Below, piece by piece: positions 15,830-24,772 of a stretch of DNA of 38,970 bases. The notes under the pieces were generated by a model that was not told where the DNA came from, did no database searches, and saw only the letters and a list, made by a program, of their open reading frames with translations. The DNA is taken from the NCBI GenBank assembly GCA_034437455.1, contig DAOTUB010000207.1, positions 1 to 38,970 of the forward strand, given 5' to 3'. The position numbers and the translations under genes are program-made. The stretch comes from DAOTUB01 sp034437455. Its GTDB lineage: Bacteria; Chloroflexota; Anaerolineae; B4-G1. Each line of letters starts with the position of its first letter. Positions within the stretch are counted from its first letter, which is position 1.

Positions 15830-17464
15830 TCATCGCTCAATGATGTAAAGTACCACCCCTTTATCCCTCCACGTTGCTACTGGGCGCAATCGAGGATGAG
15901 GTATCGTCCCATCATACAAACGTGCCAGGGGCGATGGACGGTTCGGATCTAGCAGCACGTACTGCACACCGTATCGGTCGGCTGCCGCCAGCATTGTGTC
16001 TGGGCCTCCATTCGGCACAACTACAGCGGGGCGCCCGGTATGGTACCAAAAGGCCGGAGGATCGCCGACCATCACGATGGCTTTCTCGGCTTTTTGTTGC
16101 GCCAGCCAGCAGTCAGCCTCCTGATAAACCAGGTCGGTGTCCCGCCAGACAAGTAATTTCTCCGCCATCGCGTAGGCGCTGAGGACCACCGCTCCCACCA
16201 CCGCGGCGGCGGCGAAAACCGCCTGGGCTTGCCGCCGATCCCAACTCCTTCGTCGCCGCGCTGCCCACCCTACGACCGCATCCAACCCCTCCACCGCCGC
16301 CGCGTACAGAAAGGGAAGCAGCACTCCGCTGGCGTGGAAAAAGCCGCCGCGCCAGCCCGGGAAGGTAAAGGCCAGGGAGTGGATGAGGTAGATGAAGAAA
16401 AAATATATGATGGCAAGGATGAATGGAGGGCACCGACGCAGGCGATAGAGGCCGACGATGACCAAGGGAAACAAAAAGATCAGGCAATCCTCGGCCAGAA
16501 AGCGCTGAACGTTGGCCCACAGCGCAAAGAGTTTGGAGTGTAGCATATTCTTCCAGCCCCAAGCCAGGTAGGAGCTGAGCGAGAGATCGCAGCCGTAGCA
16601 GAACAGATCGTCGTAATCGGTGAGCCAGAGCGTTTTTGTCCCGGCGGGAGAAAGCGGTGAGCCAATCACGCTCAGGTTGCGGAGGAACCAGGGAGCCATC
16701 ACGAGCAGGTAGCCGAAAATAACAAAGGACGAATGACGAACGACGAACGACCCATGATTGATTCTGAAGCGTGTGGTTTGGGGTGGATGGTGCGACCGGG
16801 ATGAAACCAGCGGAGCCAGGAGGACTACGGGGAGCAGCAGGATGCCATCGGCGCGGGTGAGGTGGGCCAGTCCAACCAGCACGCCTATCAACAATGGTTT
16901 CAGGTTCGAGGTTCCAGGCTTCCGGATTCCGGTGGCAGCCAGCCAGAGCGCCAGGCTACCCAAGAGAGCAGAGGGAGCAAACGTCTCCGGCAAGGTCCAG
17001 AAGGGAAAAAAGAAACCGCTGAAAAGGGTGAAAAGCCCGGCCAGCCAGGCTGCGCGCCGTTGCTTGTCCTGAGCCTCGTCGAAGGGCTCCGTGACCTGCC
17101 AGGCCAGCCCATAAGAGACGAGGGGTAGCAGAGCAGAAAGGATCGCAAAGGGTAACTGAAGAGCAAAGAAAGAACCAGGGACAAGAACGGCAAAAGGAGC
17201 CGCCAGGAGGGAGGGAAGCGGCATCCAGTAGAGAAAGCCAGGGTGAGGTATGCCCGCAGGGTCGTCCAGGTAATTCCACAAGAAGGGTTCGCAGAGACCG
17301 CCGCCCCGTGCCAGTTGCACCGCTCCGGCGGCATAATAGGCCGAGTCCATGTAGCCAGGCTGGGGAATGAAAGCGGCCACAGCCAACCGCACTGCCAACG
17401 CCAGGCAGAAGAGAAGCAACCCATCTCGCCGGGCGTTAGGCGCAGCGCTGTCTCTGTTTCTCAC
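15830..17464 (-). CDS. GT39-like polytopic membrane glycosyltransferase
   Basis: A 544-residue protein with about ten membrane segments, first acidic loop motif 'GYMDSAYYAAGAVQLARGGG' and a C-terminal extracytoplasmic region ('YGVQYVLLDPN', final strand 'GVVLYIIER'). This layout fits GT-C fold enzymes of the GT39/ArnT/PMT type that use polyprenyl-phosphate sugars. The start is GTG 17464, with AGGGATGG upstream. Three hydrophilic loops carry short interspersed-repeat translations (positions 17063-17089, 16896-16935 and 16721-16753: EPFDEAQDKQ, RKPGTSNLKP, NHGSFVVRHSSFVI). They keep the frame open. It is the last gene of the minus-strand run from 20289. Acceptor and sugar are unknown. Confidence 0.75.
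   Translation of the reverse strand: MRNRDSAAPNARRDGLLLFCLALAVRLAVAAFIPQPGYMDSAYYAAGAVQLARGGGLCEPFLWNYLDDPAGIPHPGFLYWMPLPSLLAAPFAVLVPGSFFALQLPFAILSALLPLVSYGLAWQVTEPFDEAQDKQRRAAWLAGLFTLFSGFFFPFWTLPETFAPSALLGSLALWLAATGIRKPGTSNLKPLLIGVLVGLAHLTRADGILLLPVVLLAPLVSSRSHHPPQTTRFRINHGSFVVRHSSFVIFGYLLVMAPWFLRNLSVIGSPLSPAGTKTLWLTDYDDLFCYGCDLSLSSYLAWGWKNMLHSKLFALWANVQRFLAEDCLIFLFPLVIVGLYRLRRCPPFILAIIYFFFIYLIHSLAFTFPGWRGGFFHASGVLLPFLYAAAVEGLDAVVGWAARRRRSWDRRQAQAVFAAAAVVGAVVLSAYAMAEKLLVWRDTDLVYQEADCWLAQQKAEKAIVMVGDPPAFWYHTGRPAVVVPNGGPDTMLAAADRYGVQYVLLDPNRPSPLARLYDGTIPHPRLRPVATWRDKGVVLYIIER
16721..16753. repeat. Short simple repeat inside membrane glycosyltransferase
   Basis: Degenerate tandem GACGAACGAC/GAATGACGAAC units; read on the minus strand in frame as GSFVVRHSSFVI. 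The type is familiar to me as an interspersed simple repeat in environmental genomes. Confidence 0.6.
16896..16935. repeat. Short simple repeat inside membrane glycosyltransferase
   Basis: GGTTTCAGG, GGTTCGAGG and GGTTCCAGG-like units in tandem. The minus-strand frame reads RKPGTSNLKP in a loop between membrane segments. Confidence 0.5.
17063..17089. repeat. Interspersed repeat copy inside membrane glycosyltransferase
   Basis: CTTGTCCTGAGCCTCGTCGA followed by AGGGCTC. It resembles the 'CCTGAGC..GTCGAAGG' repeat I associate with many environmental genomes. It is translated on the minus strand as EPFDEAQDKQ between two hydrophobic segments. Confidence 0.6.
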
Positions 17465-17525
17465 TTATCCATCCCTACAGCCAGATCAACAGCGGCTCAT
17501 CGAGACAACCGCTGTCCAACCTTGC

Positions 17526-19421
17526 TTACTCACATCGCTCCAATAGCTGATACACCTGTCCATCCTCACCCTCATCATAGACCAGGCGCATGCAGCGAGC
17601 CGCGAATTGATCGAACACGGCCAGCTCCCGCGCCAGATGCCCGTCAAAGTCAAAGTTCAATTGCCAGGTAAAATCATAGCCGCTGTAATAGACGTGGGAA
17701 ATGCCCTGGGCGACCAATGCCTGATAAAGTTGAGACAGATCCTCGCCCCACAAATAGATCAGCCGCCCCCAGTTGTCGTGGTTGACGTCACTCACGTGGC
17801 TGGTGGTGACATAGTAACTCTGCCCGCTGCCGACGAAAAAGACCCGGCTGCCAGGCGGGAGATGGTTGATGAAACGAATGACCCGATAGGGTGGATGGTT
17901 GTGCTCGCTCAGGTACTCGTCACGGCTCTCCAGCCCCAGCGCCACCGGAATGGGATCCTCGTGCACCAGCAGTGTCGCCTGCCAGGCCAGATTGACCACC
18001 AGCATCGCAAAGGTAATTCCACGGATCACCCTCTGGATCCCACGCTGGCGGGCCAGCTCCGTCAGCAGATAGGCCGCCGCCACGCTGAGCAAGGGGTAGA
18101 TATCCATCAGGTAACGGGCATTGCGGGCCGAGATGGCCCAACTGCCGAACCGGAGCAGGGCGATCAGCAGGATCAAGCTGATGGCCGCCCGGCGGCGTAC
18201 GAACAGGTAGAGGGGCAATAAAAGACTAAAGGGAGTGGGAAAGGCAAAGGGGATCTCGCCAAAATAGCCAATAGAATGACGAAACAAATCCCAGGGCAAA
18301 AGCAAAAGACCCACCAGTCCTTCTTCCCGGCGCGGACCGTAGCGCGTGCCCGAAGCGAGCAGAGTAGCCCATTGATAAGCATCCCATCCACGCCCGCCGA
18401 ACCAGAGAGGATAAAAGGGATTGCCCAACCAGAGCCAGTTTTTCAGATACCAGGGAGCAGCCACGGCGCACGCGACGGATCCCAGCAACAACCCATCGCC
18501 CAGCACGCGCCGCCACGAGCGGCGAGCGAGAAGGCCGCTTTGAACGATCACCGCCAGGCCTAGCGCCCCCAGAGCGGGCAGTCCCAGGTACTTGCTGCCC
18601 AGTCCAAAACCGGCAAAGAGTCCGGCCAAGATCAGCCAGCTCTTTTTCTCCTCCGTCCTCCAGCGCAAAAAGGCGTACACGGCCAGGAATTGGAAGAGCG
18701 CCCAGCCCAGGTCAATGTGGGCATACCCGCCCACGGTGCCGATGACGGGCGTGGTACCCAGGACAAAGAGCGCCAGCCAGGCTCCACGTAGCGATCCCAG
18801 GAGATAACGGGCCAGGCTATAGACCCCCAGCCCCAAGAGCACTCCAAAGCCCAGGTGGATGAGCCGGGCGGCATTCTCCAAACCGAGCAAAATGGCCGGG
18901 ATGTAGAGCAAGTTCACCGCCAGCGGAAAGTTGGCGTGCGACTCGCCAGCACTCGGAAAGATACGCCCGGCCCGCACAAAGTCTCTCGGAACGACCAGGT
19001 GATAGGTGAGACCATCGTAATCGGTGACCGGGGCCAGATCACGCACCAGGACCACAGCCAGCATGGCGACGATCAGGGTAGCTCCCAGCCGCTCGAAGAA
19101 ACCTGGAGGACGCAAGGCAGCTCGCCTCTCGCGCCATCGAGAGAGCCAGCGCCGCATCTCCGGCCAGGTCCAGACCACCGCCAGCGCCAACATCGCCCAG
19201 ATGGCCAGGGGATGCAGCAGGCCAATCAACCCCAACGCCAGGAACCCACAGCTCAAGGTCCCCAATCCCAGCCCACCCGCCAGGACCAGACGTTCCACAC
19301 CGCCAGCCGGTCGAACGCCCAGCAGATCTAGTATTCTGGCTCCCACGCCCGCTCCTAGCAATCCCATTCCGGTTGCCAGGAGCAGGGACAGAAAGGTGGA
19401 AATTAGATTTGTGATATACAT
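17526..19421 (-). CDS. Phospholipid-carrier-dependent glycosyltransferase-like membrane protein
   Basis: About 631 residues with around a dozen membrane segments. After the first hydrophobic block a large loop holds 'VTDYDGLTYHLVVPRDFVRAG', equivalent to 'AWDGLVYHLTGPKLYLAAG' in the gene at 30003-32093. The conserved Asp and 'YHL..P' are the expected catalytic loop of GT-C enzymes. The C-terminal ~170 residues are extracytoplasmic and include 'GSRVFFVGSGQSYYV', ending 'GQVYQLLERCE'. ATG 19421 has GGAG six bases upstream; the TTG at 19445 overlaps the preceding stop and is less likely. It lies downstream of the GT87-like gene (17 bases between that stop and this ATG). Substrate unknown. Confidence 0.75.
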   Translation of the reverse strand: MYITNLISTFLSLLLATGMGLLGAGVGARILDLLGVRPAGGVERLVLAGGLGLGTLSCGFLALGLIGLLHPLAIWAMLALAVVWTWPEMRRWLSRWRERRAALRPPGFFERLGATLIVAMLAVVLVRDLAPVTDYDGLTYHLVVPRDFVRAGRIFPSAGESHANFPLAVNLLYIPAILLGLENAARLIHLGFGVLLGLGVYSLARYLLGSLRGAWLALFVLGTTPVIGTVGGYAHIDLGWALFQFLAVYAFLRWRTEEKKSWLILAGLFAGFGLGSKYLGLPALGALGLAVIVQSGLLARRSWRRVLGDGLLLGSVACAVAAPWYLKNWLWLGNPFYPLWFGGRGWDAYQWATLLASGTRYGPRREEGLVGLLLLPWDLFRHSIGYFGEIPFAFPTPFSLLLPLYLFVRRRAAISLILLIALLRFGSWAISARNARYLMDIYPLLSVAAAYLLTELARQRGIQRVIRGITFAMLVVNLAWQATLLVHEDPIPVALGLESRDEYLSEHNHPPYRVIRFINHLPPGSRVFFVGSGQSYYVTTSHVSDVNHDNWGRLIYLWGEDLSQLYQALVAQGISHVYYSGYDFTWQLNFDFDGHLARELAVFDQFAARCMRLVYDEGEDGQVYQLLERCE

Positions 19422-19437
19422 ATCCATCTCCAAGACA

Positions 19438-20289
19438 TCAACCAAGCGCGCGAATGCCGACCAGTATCCAGAGTCCCACGACTGCCGCGGCCGTTTCGGG
19501 CACGGATGCTACCACGGCCAACAACGCCCCAACCCACGAGTGCAACAGGATGTAGGGTGAAAGACATGGAGAAGCCCCTATTGCATATTCCACCTTGCGC
19601 CTATGAATAGCCGCTACGAGCAAAGCCAGGCCGACCGGTATCGAGGTCGGCCACAAGCTGGCATTCCACCATAAAGAAAGCTCCCTCTCAAAGCGTAGCG
19701 GCCACGGTCCAAACAGAAGAAATGATAAAAGCATAGCTGTCGTCACTGGCCCAAAAACGCGCACGACGCCTCGCCATCCTTCCTCGCGCCAAGCTTCCGC
19801 CAGCCAATAGACCCCCACGGCGACGCCGACTTGCGGCTTGATGACGATAAAAAATAAGCCGATCTGAGGCGGCAGTATGAACCCTAACGTCGCCAGCCAG
19901 TCGATGTTGCCGTTGAGCAGCCCATGCATAACGGGGGGGGACAATAATAAAAGCAACACCGCGGGCAGTTTGGCCCCCATGCGGCAAGCGGTGTATTCGA
20001 AGGCGATCAGACTGATCACAACCAGCACCGCCCGCCCAATGTTTTCGGGCAGCAGTACGAGAGGGACGAGCGGCAACAGCGCCCAGGGCGCGTTGAAAAA
20101 CCCTTCAACATTGTAGGGAGAGCGACCAGAAATCAACTCGCGCGCGGCCGGCCTGAAAACTGTGCGCCAGTCTACGGCCGGGGGCAATGTGATTGTCATG
20201 ATCCCGGTTATCACGACGATGGCCAAGGCCAGTAGAACGATCTGACCTGTCTTGTACTTGCTGTTGCGAGTTTCATTCACCTGGCTCAC
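19438..20289 (-). CDS. GT87-like (DUF2029-type) membrane protein, short
   Basis: A 283-residue membrane protein, smaller than usual GT87 members (~400). 'GNIDWLATLGFILPPQIGLFFIVIKPQVGVAVGVYWLAEA' is the diagnostic 'GN.D.l..lg......a..l...KPQ' block of alpha-mannosyltransferase-like GT87 proteins, and 'RSPYNVEGFFNAPWAL' matches their first loop. About eight membrane segments are predicted. GTG 20289 has no clear ribosome binding site and lies 8 bases after a possible -10 box (promoter 20297-20325), so translation could be leaderless. It is the first gene of the three-gene minus run ending at 15830 and is divergent from 20456. Confidence 0.7.
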   Translation of the reverse strand: MSQVNETRNSKYKTGQIVLLALAIVVITGIMTITLPPAVDWRTVFRPAARELISGRSPYNVEGFFNAPWALLPLVPLVLLPENIGRAVLVVISLIAFEYTACRMGAKLPAVLLLLLSPPVMHGLLNGNIDWLATLGFILPPQIGLFFIVIKPQVGVAVGVYWLAEAWREEGWRGVVRVFGPVTTAMLLSFLLFGPWPLRFERELSLWWNASLWPTSIPVGLALLVAAIHRRKVEYAIGASPCLSPYILLHSWVGALLAVVASVPETAAAVVGLWILVGIRALG

Positions 20290-20296
20290 CGCTATA

Positions 20297-20325
20297 AAGA
20301 TACATCAAATGCGACGATTTGTCCA
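20297..20325 (-). promoter_or_regulatory. Candidate promoter for the 20289-15830 run
   Basis: On the minus strand TGGACA (20320-20325), a 17-bp spacer and TATCTT (20297-20302). The expected transcript start is within a base or two of the GTG at 20289. The -10 box is weak. Confidence 0.4.
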
Positions 20326-20360
20326 GAATGGCCCCCGGCTAACGTCCAGAGCTGGCACGC

Positions 20361-20389
20361 TTGGCTTTCAAAGCCAACGCCTGTATAAT
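20361..20389 (+). promoter_or_regulatory. Promoter with dyad for the 20456-23246 pair
   Basis: TTGGCT (20361-20366), 17 bp, then a perfect TATAAT (20384-20389). The expected start is near 20396, with a leader of ~60 bases. The -35 box is the left arm of a perfect dyad TTGGCTT-TCA-AAGCCAA (20361-20377), which could be an operator. Confidence 0.65.
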
Positions 20390-20455
20390 GGCAAAGCTGA
20401 CCGAGAAAATAGAGACTGACTCACTCTCACTGGAACCATCTCAAGGAAAGACGCA

Positions 20456-22012
20456 TTGACGTTCCAATCTTGTCAAATCACTCCCAAAGAATGGCGCTGG
20501 GTGATCGCCTGGTCCATCGCCATGCTCATTCTAAGCTGTATCCCTTACGCGATCGCCGCCTCGACCGCGCCCGAAGGGTGGCAGTTTGCCGGTGTCCTGG
20601 TCAATCCATCCGACGCCCACACCTACCTGGCCAAGATGAGACAGGGGCTTGAGGGCAGTTGGTTGTTTCACCTGACCTACACGCCGGAGCACCACGAGCC
20701 TGTTTTCCTCTACACCTTCTATCTGGCGTTAGGGCATCTGGCCGCTTTGACACAACTGCCGCTCGTCTTGATATTTCATCTGGCCCGGCTCGCGGCTGGA
20801 TTCTGGTTGTTATTGACCGCCTTTCGATTCATCGCCCACGTCACACCCCGGCTCGCCGAGCGGCAACTAGCCTTCGTCCTACTTGCGAGCACTGCGGGTT
20901 TCGGTTGGCTGAAAGCGGCTGACCTGGATATCTCTCCTATTGATGCGTGGGTGCCAGAAGCCTTCGTTCCACATATGCTCTACGCCAATCCGCACTTTCC
21001 TCTGGCAACAGCTCTGATGCTGACGATCACTCAACGGATCGTCTGGCCCAGTCGAAACAAGCTCTCCGCACTGTGGGTTGGGATAGCGGCTACGTCCCTG
21101 ACGATCACACAGCCGCTTGCTACGATCACCACAACGGTTGTCTTGATGCTGTTTTTGGCATGGCGTTTCGTCGCACACCGCAGTGTCCCCTGGCCGCAGA
21201 TCCGGCTCACGTTGAGCGCGATCCTTTTCTCGGCGCCGGTTGTGCTCTACGATTATTGGATCACCAAAACCAACCCGGTTATCGCCGGTTGGAACGCGCA
21301 GAATATCACACCGGCTCCGGCCCTCACAGACCTGGCACTTGGCTACGGACTGACCGGCTTGCTGGCCGTTGTGGGTGGCTGGATGCTCGCTCGCCGGTCC
21401 ATCCAGGACGCCAACGATGGCGAGTGGCTCATTTTGCTGTGGGCAATCGCTACCATCGGATTGGTTTACCTCCCCTTTGCCCTCCAACGCCGGTTCATCC
21501 ACGGCCTGCACATCCCCCTGGGGATATTGGCCGCCATGGGTTTGAGGCATAGACGTCAACTCGCCGGTGTTGTGGTAGCAACCGGCATGTCGGGAATGTT
21601 GTTTGTCTGGTCCATCCCTCTGCTCGCTGCTCTGCAATCTCCTGCTCAATCGGAGAACGCAGCAATCCTATTTATGCGCCACGAGGAAATGGCGGCCTTT
21701 GAATGGTTGAATCAAAACAGCGCTGCCGACGACGTCGTCCTGGCTTCACCACGGGTGGGAATGTTCATCCCCAGCCAGACCAAAAGCAGACCATTTTATG
21801 GGCACGTCTTTGAGACCATCGACGCCCGAACCAAAATAGCCATGCTCGCAGCTTTTTATCGCGGGGACATTGACGCCGTTTCACCCCGGCCCGAATTCAT
21901 CTTCTACGGTCCCTCTGAACGGGTGCTGGGCCAGCCCGAAAAGCTATCGGACTTGCCGGTGCGCTTTTCCACCGGGAATGTACAAATCTACGAGATGCCT
22001 GACGATGAATAG
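20456..22012 (+). CDS. Polytopic membrane protein, GT-C-like, paralogue of 24769-26391
   Basis: 518 residues and about eleven membrane segments. The first outer loop has 'VNPSDAHTYLAKMRQGLEGSW', matching 'DLVDSNSYLAVMQQGMRGDL' in the gene at 24769-26391. Other shared blocks are 'YTFY..LGHL', 'ISP.D.W..EA', 'P..LQRR...G.HIP...LAA.GL' and a C-terminal extracytoplasmic domain with 'MAAF.W', 'VLAS..(V/T)G..IP', 'GH..ET' and 'GP.ER.LG', ending 'GNVQIYEM'. The two are clear paralogues with no named family I can recall. The TTG start at 20456 has AAGGAAAG eight bases upstream. I infer a polyprenyl-sugar-dependent transferase from topology and the loop Asp. Confidence 0.7.
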   Translation: MTFQSCQITPKEWRWVIAWSIAMLILSCIPYAIAASTAPEGWQFAGVLVNPSDAHTYLAKMRQGLEGSWLFHLTYTPEHHEPVFLYTFYLALGHLAALTQLPLVLIFHLARLAAGFWLLLTAFRFIAHVTPRLAERQLAFVLLASTAGFGWLKAADLDISPIDAWVPEAFVPHMLYANPHFPLATALMLTITQRIVWPSRNKLSALWVGIAATSLTITQPLATITTTVVLMLFLAWRFVAHRSVPWPQIRLTLSAILFSAPVVLYDYWITKTNPVIAGWNAQNITPAPALTDLALGYGLTGLLAVVGGWMLARRSIQDANDGEWLILLWAIATIGLVYLPFALQRRFIHGLHIPLGILAAMGLRHRRQLAGVVVATGMSGMLFVWSIPLLAALQSPAQSENAAILFMRHEEMAAFEWLNQNSAADDVVLASPRVGMFIPSQTKSRPFYGHVFETIDARTKIAMLAAFYRGDIDAVSPRPEFIFYGPSERVLGQPEKLSDLPVRFSTGNVQIYEMPDDE

Positions 22013-23246
22013 TTCACCTGCAAGCACCATCACGATCCGCAAACGGAGAAGGATCATCGCGCAAAGCTTCTGCCTCGCCTTGTTGCTGATTTACAGTTTC
22101 ACCTGGAGCCAGAGGATCCTCGCTGGAGGCGCGATAGGACGGGACAGCGACTTTCTTGCCACCTACACCGCCGCCAGACTCGTCAATGCCGGTTACGGCC
22201 AGGCTCTTTATGACTTGACCACCCAGACCCGTTTTCAACACGCCATCGTGCGCCTGCACGTGCCACCGGCCGATCTACTGCCTTTCATACACCCTCCCTT
22301 TTTCGTTTTGCCGTTTTTGCCATTGGGAATTTTACCGTACACCTGGGCCTTTGTCGCCATGCTCGCTGTCAACCTGGCCTTGCTGCTGGTTACTCTGAGA
22401 CTGTTGGTTACCCATCTGAGCGGATTGGCAACGATCGGTCGAGTGACACTCTTGTTGGCTTGCCTCTCCTTCTTCCCCTGCTTTGTCAACTTGATCCAGG
22501 GTCAAAATGCTCTCGTCACCTTGCTCATTCTGACCGCCGCCTTTGGCCTCCTCAAGCAGAAACAGGATGGCGCAGCCGGCGTGGTGCTGGCGCTGGGTCT
22601 TTACAAACCGCAGTTGATGTTGGTTTTCGTTCTGATTCTCCTGGGCAAACAAAGGCGACGAGCCGTAGCGGCTTTTTGTGTGATGGCCATTCTTCTGGTT
22701 GCACTGTCGTATTCCATCGTGGGCTGGCGGGGATTTTCAGATTACATCAGGCTAACGATCACCGAAAGCCCATTGGTGGACGGCGCCTATGGGGTGAACT
22801 ATCCCCAGATGCACAACTGGCGGGGACTTTGCCGCTTGTGGTTCGGCCCCCATCGCAGCCGTGAGATCAACACCTTGACCATCCTCGCCTCCATCATCAC
22901 CCTATTGCCCCTGGTCTGGAGCTGGCGTGGCCCGTGGCAGCCCGGCGGAGCAAAGTTCGACCTTCAGTTCGCTTCGACCATCGTCGCCACCTTGCTCGTC
23001 AGCCCGCACTTGAACACGCACGATCTCACCCTGTGGATTCTGGCGGGCGCCCTGGCCCTAAACCAGGCGCGCTCTCGATCCAAGCGACGAATTGTGGAAG
23101 GCTTGATCGTCGCCGGGAGCCTGATCAGCTTTCTGAGCCTGCCCCTCAACCAAGTCTTGCCCTTGCAGCTAACGACCGTCTTTATGGCTATCGTGGCGAC
23201 ACTGTTATGCGCGGCGATTGAACGGGATCACTCTCCGGCGCGCTGA
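22005..23246 (+). CDS. GT87-family membrane glycosyltransferase
   Basis: 413 residues. It starts with ATG 22005, which overlaps the previous stop (8 bases), so translation is coupled; the frame upstream to 21870 is a shadow. After a basic N-terminus and the first membrane helix comes 'IGRDSDFLATYTAARLVNAGYGQALYD', the typical GT87 outer loop with an Asp-Phe pair, then 'IHPPFFVLPFLPLGILPY', 'IQGQNALVTLLILTAAFGLLKQKQDGAAGVVLALGLYKPQL' (family signature) and 'SPHLNTHDLTLWI'. GT87 members transfer mannose or other sugars from polyprenyl-phosphate. Its last 19 bases overlap the end of the convergent gene 23228-24772. Confidence 0.85.
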   Translation: MNSSPASTITIRKRRRIIAQSFCLALLLIYSFTWSQRILAGGAIGRDSDFLATYTAARLVNAGYGQALYDLTTQTRFQHAIVRLHVPPADLLPFIHPPFFVLPFLPLGILPYTWAFVAMLAVNLALLLVTLRLLVTHLSGLATIGRVTLLLACLSFFPCFVNLIQGQNALVTLLILTAAFGLLKQKQDGAAGVVLALGLYKPQLMLVFVLILLGKQRRRAVAAFCVMAILLVALSYSIVGWRGFSDYIRLTITESPLVDGAYGVNYPQMHNWRGLCRLWFGPHRSREINTLTILASIITLLPLVWSWRGPWQPGGAKFDLQFASTIVATLLVSPHLNTHDLTLWILAGALALNQARSRSKRRIVEGLIVAGSLISFLSLPLNQVLPLQLTTVFMAIVATLLCAAIERDHSPAR

Positions 23247-24772
23247 TAAAGGAGCGTGGAGGCGTCCTCATAGACCCGCGTCCAGACCTCGGGCTGCTCA
23301 TCCACGAATTCGACGAGGGGAGCTTGCCACTCGCGGTCCAACAACAACAGATCAAAATCATACTCGGCCAGCAACGATGCGACGTCTCCCTCCGCCCGGC
23401 TGAGCGCCCGGTAGGCCTTAAAGTGCTCAAAGGAGTAAAGCTCGAAACGGGGATCGATGAAAACCGGTTGTGCAGGGCCCAGGCGCCAGATCAAATAACT
23501 GCCCCGCGCCAATTCATTAAAGAGGCGGCCTTGCAACCCGCTCTCCTCCATAAAGTCAACCGCAGCCACGCCGGTGTCGTGAGTCAGCCACAGGGCGTCA
23601 TCGGGGTAGAAAAATAAAAAAACACCCGCGACCAGTAGAAGCGCGACCATACTCCCCACGACGAGCCAGCGAAAGCCCGGATAGCCCCTAGCGCCGCCGT
23701 AGACGAGACGCCGACCCAAGGGATGACGGAGCAGCCATCTGCGCCAGCGCGCCAGATCCTCCCTGGGCAAGCGCAACAGAGCCTCAGACAGAATGGGCGC
23801 GCTGACCAGGCCGAACCAGACGGCGTAACGCACGCCAGAAGCGCCCAACCAGGCAAAGACCACGACCACCAACAGATCGGTCAAAGCGACTGGGGGACGT
23901 GCCAGGGCCAACGCAGCGACCACCGACAGAAGGAACGGATAAAAAACGATGCCCAATCCAGCCCTGGGATCGAGCGGCTGCCACTCGATCCCAAACGATT
24001 GGCTGGGCGCGTCCGTCAACAGCTCGGCGACGTAGCCAGCGATGCCCACGCCGCGTGGGTTGAGCAACACAGCTGCCATGCTAAGCAAGGCCACCAGAGC
24101 TAACCCTCTCAGCCTCGCGCGCGCCTCCGGACGGGCAAGGGACGACTGACCTCCCAGCGCCGGCAGCGCATAGCTCAACAACTCGCCCAAAAAGACGAGT
24201 CCGATCAATCCCAATCCCAGCGCAAAAGAGCCGTGCACGTTGGCCCAGATCGCGATCAAGACAGGGATACACCAAACCGACCGCCCCACCCCGCTGCGAC
24301 GATAGCGCCACAACCAAACGTAAACCACGATAAAGAGCGGGTAGGCGAACAACTGAGGGCGCACGGTCTGATTGCTCACGCCGAGCAGGATCGCGCCGAG
24401 GGTCGCCGGGATGGCCGCCCAGCGGTTCCGCTCACCGGCCCACCAACACAGAAGCATCACAGAGCCAAAGAGACCGGCCATAATCACAGCGCGCATGAAA
24501 ACGAGCATGCGCACGCCCCCCAACCGCATCAATCCGGCCATCAAGACCTCGGCCAACCAGCTTTGATAGAAGAAGGGCTGGCCTTGCTCGGTGAGGGAGT
24601 AGACGTCGTGGCGAGGAATGTGGCCGCTGTCGAGGATGTCGCTTCCAACGCGGACGTGCCACCACAGGTCGTTCGGCGGCAATGCCCACACACAGCCCAG
24701 CGCGAGGAGACCGGCCACGATAACCAGCGCCCAAAGTCTGGTCATGAGAAGCGGTCGCGATCCCCGGTTCAT
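23228..24772 (-). CDS. Polytopic membrane protein with GT-C-like layout
   Basis: 514 residues and around ten membrane segments. The first loop reads 'PPNDLWWHVRVGSDILDSGHIPRHDVYSLTEQG', then 'YQSWLAEVLMAGLMRLGG', a pattern known in unnamed bacterial membrane proteins annotated as glycosyltransferase-like. The extracytoplasmic C-terminus contains 'SGLQGRLFNELARGSYLIWRLGP', 'VFIDPRFELYSFEHFKAYRAL' and 'EYDFDLLLLDREW', ending 'STLLYQRAGE'. The conserved DPRFE-like segment may be a functional site. ATG 24772 overlaps the upstream stop (ATGA). It is the last gene of the operon starting at 34033 and overlaps the convergent GT87 gene by 19 bases. Confidence 0.65.
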   Translation of the reverse strand: MNRGSRPLLMTRLWALVIVAGLLALGCVWALPPNDLWWHVRVGSDILDSGHIPRHDVYSLTEQGQPFFYQSWLAEVLMAGLMRLGGVRMLVFMRAVIMAGLFGSVMLLCWWAGERNRWAAIPATLGAILLGVSNQTVRPQLFAYPLFIVVYVWLWRYRRSGVGRSVWCIPVLIAIWANVHGSFALGLGLIGLVFLGELLSYALPALGGQSSLARPEARARLRGLALVALLSMAAVLLNPRGVGIAGYVAELLTDAPSQSFGIEWQPLDPRAGLGIVFYPFLLSVVAALALARPPVALTDLLVVVVFAWLGASGVRYAVWFGLVSAPILSEALLRLPREDLARWRRWLLRHPLGRRLVYGGARGYPGFRWLVVGSMVALLLVAGVFLFFYPDDALWLTHDTGVAAVDFMEESGLQGRLFNELARGSYLIWRLGPAQPVFIDPRFELYSFEHFKAYRALSRAEGDVASLLAEYDFDLLLLDREWQAPLVEFVDEQPEVWTRVYEDASTLLYQRAGE

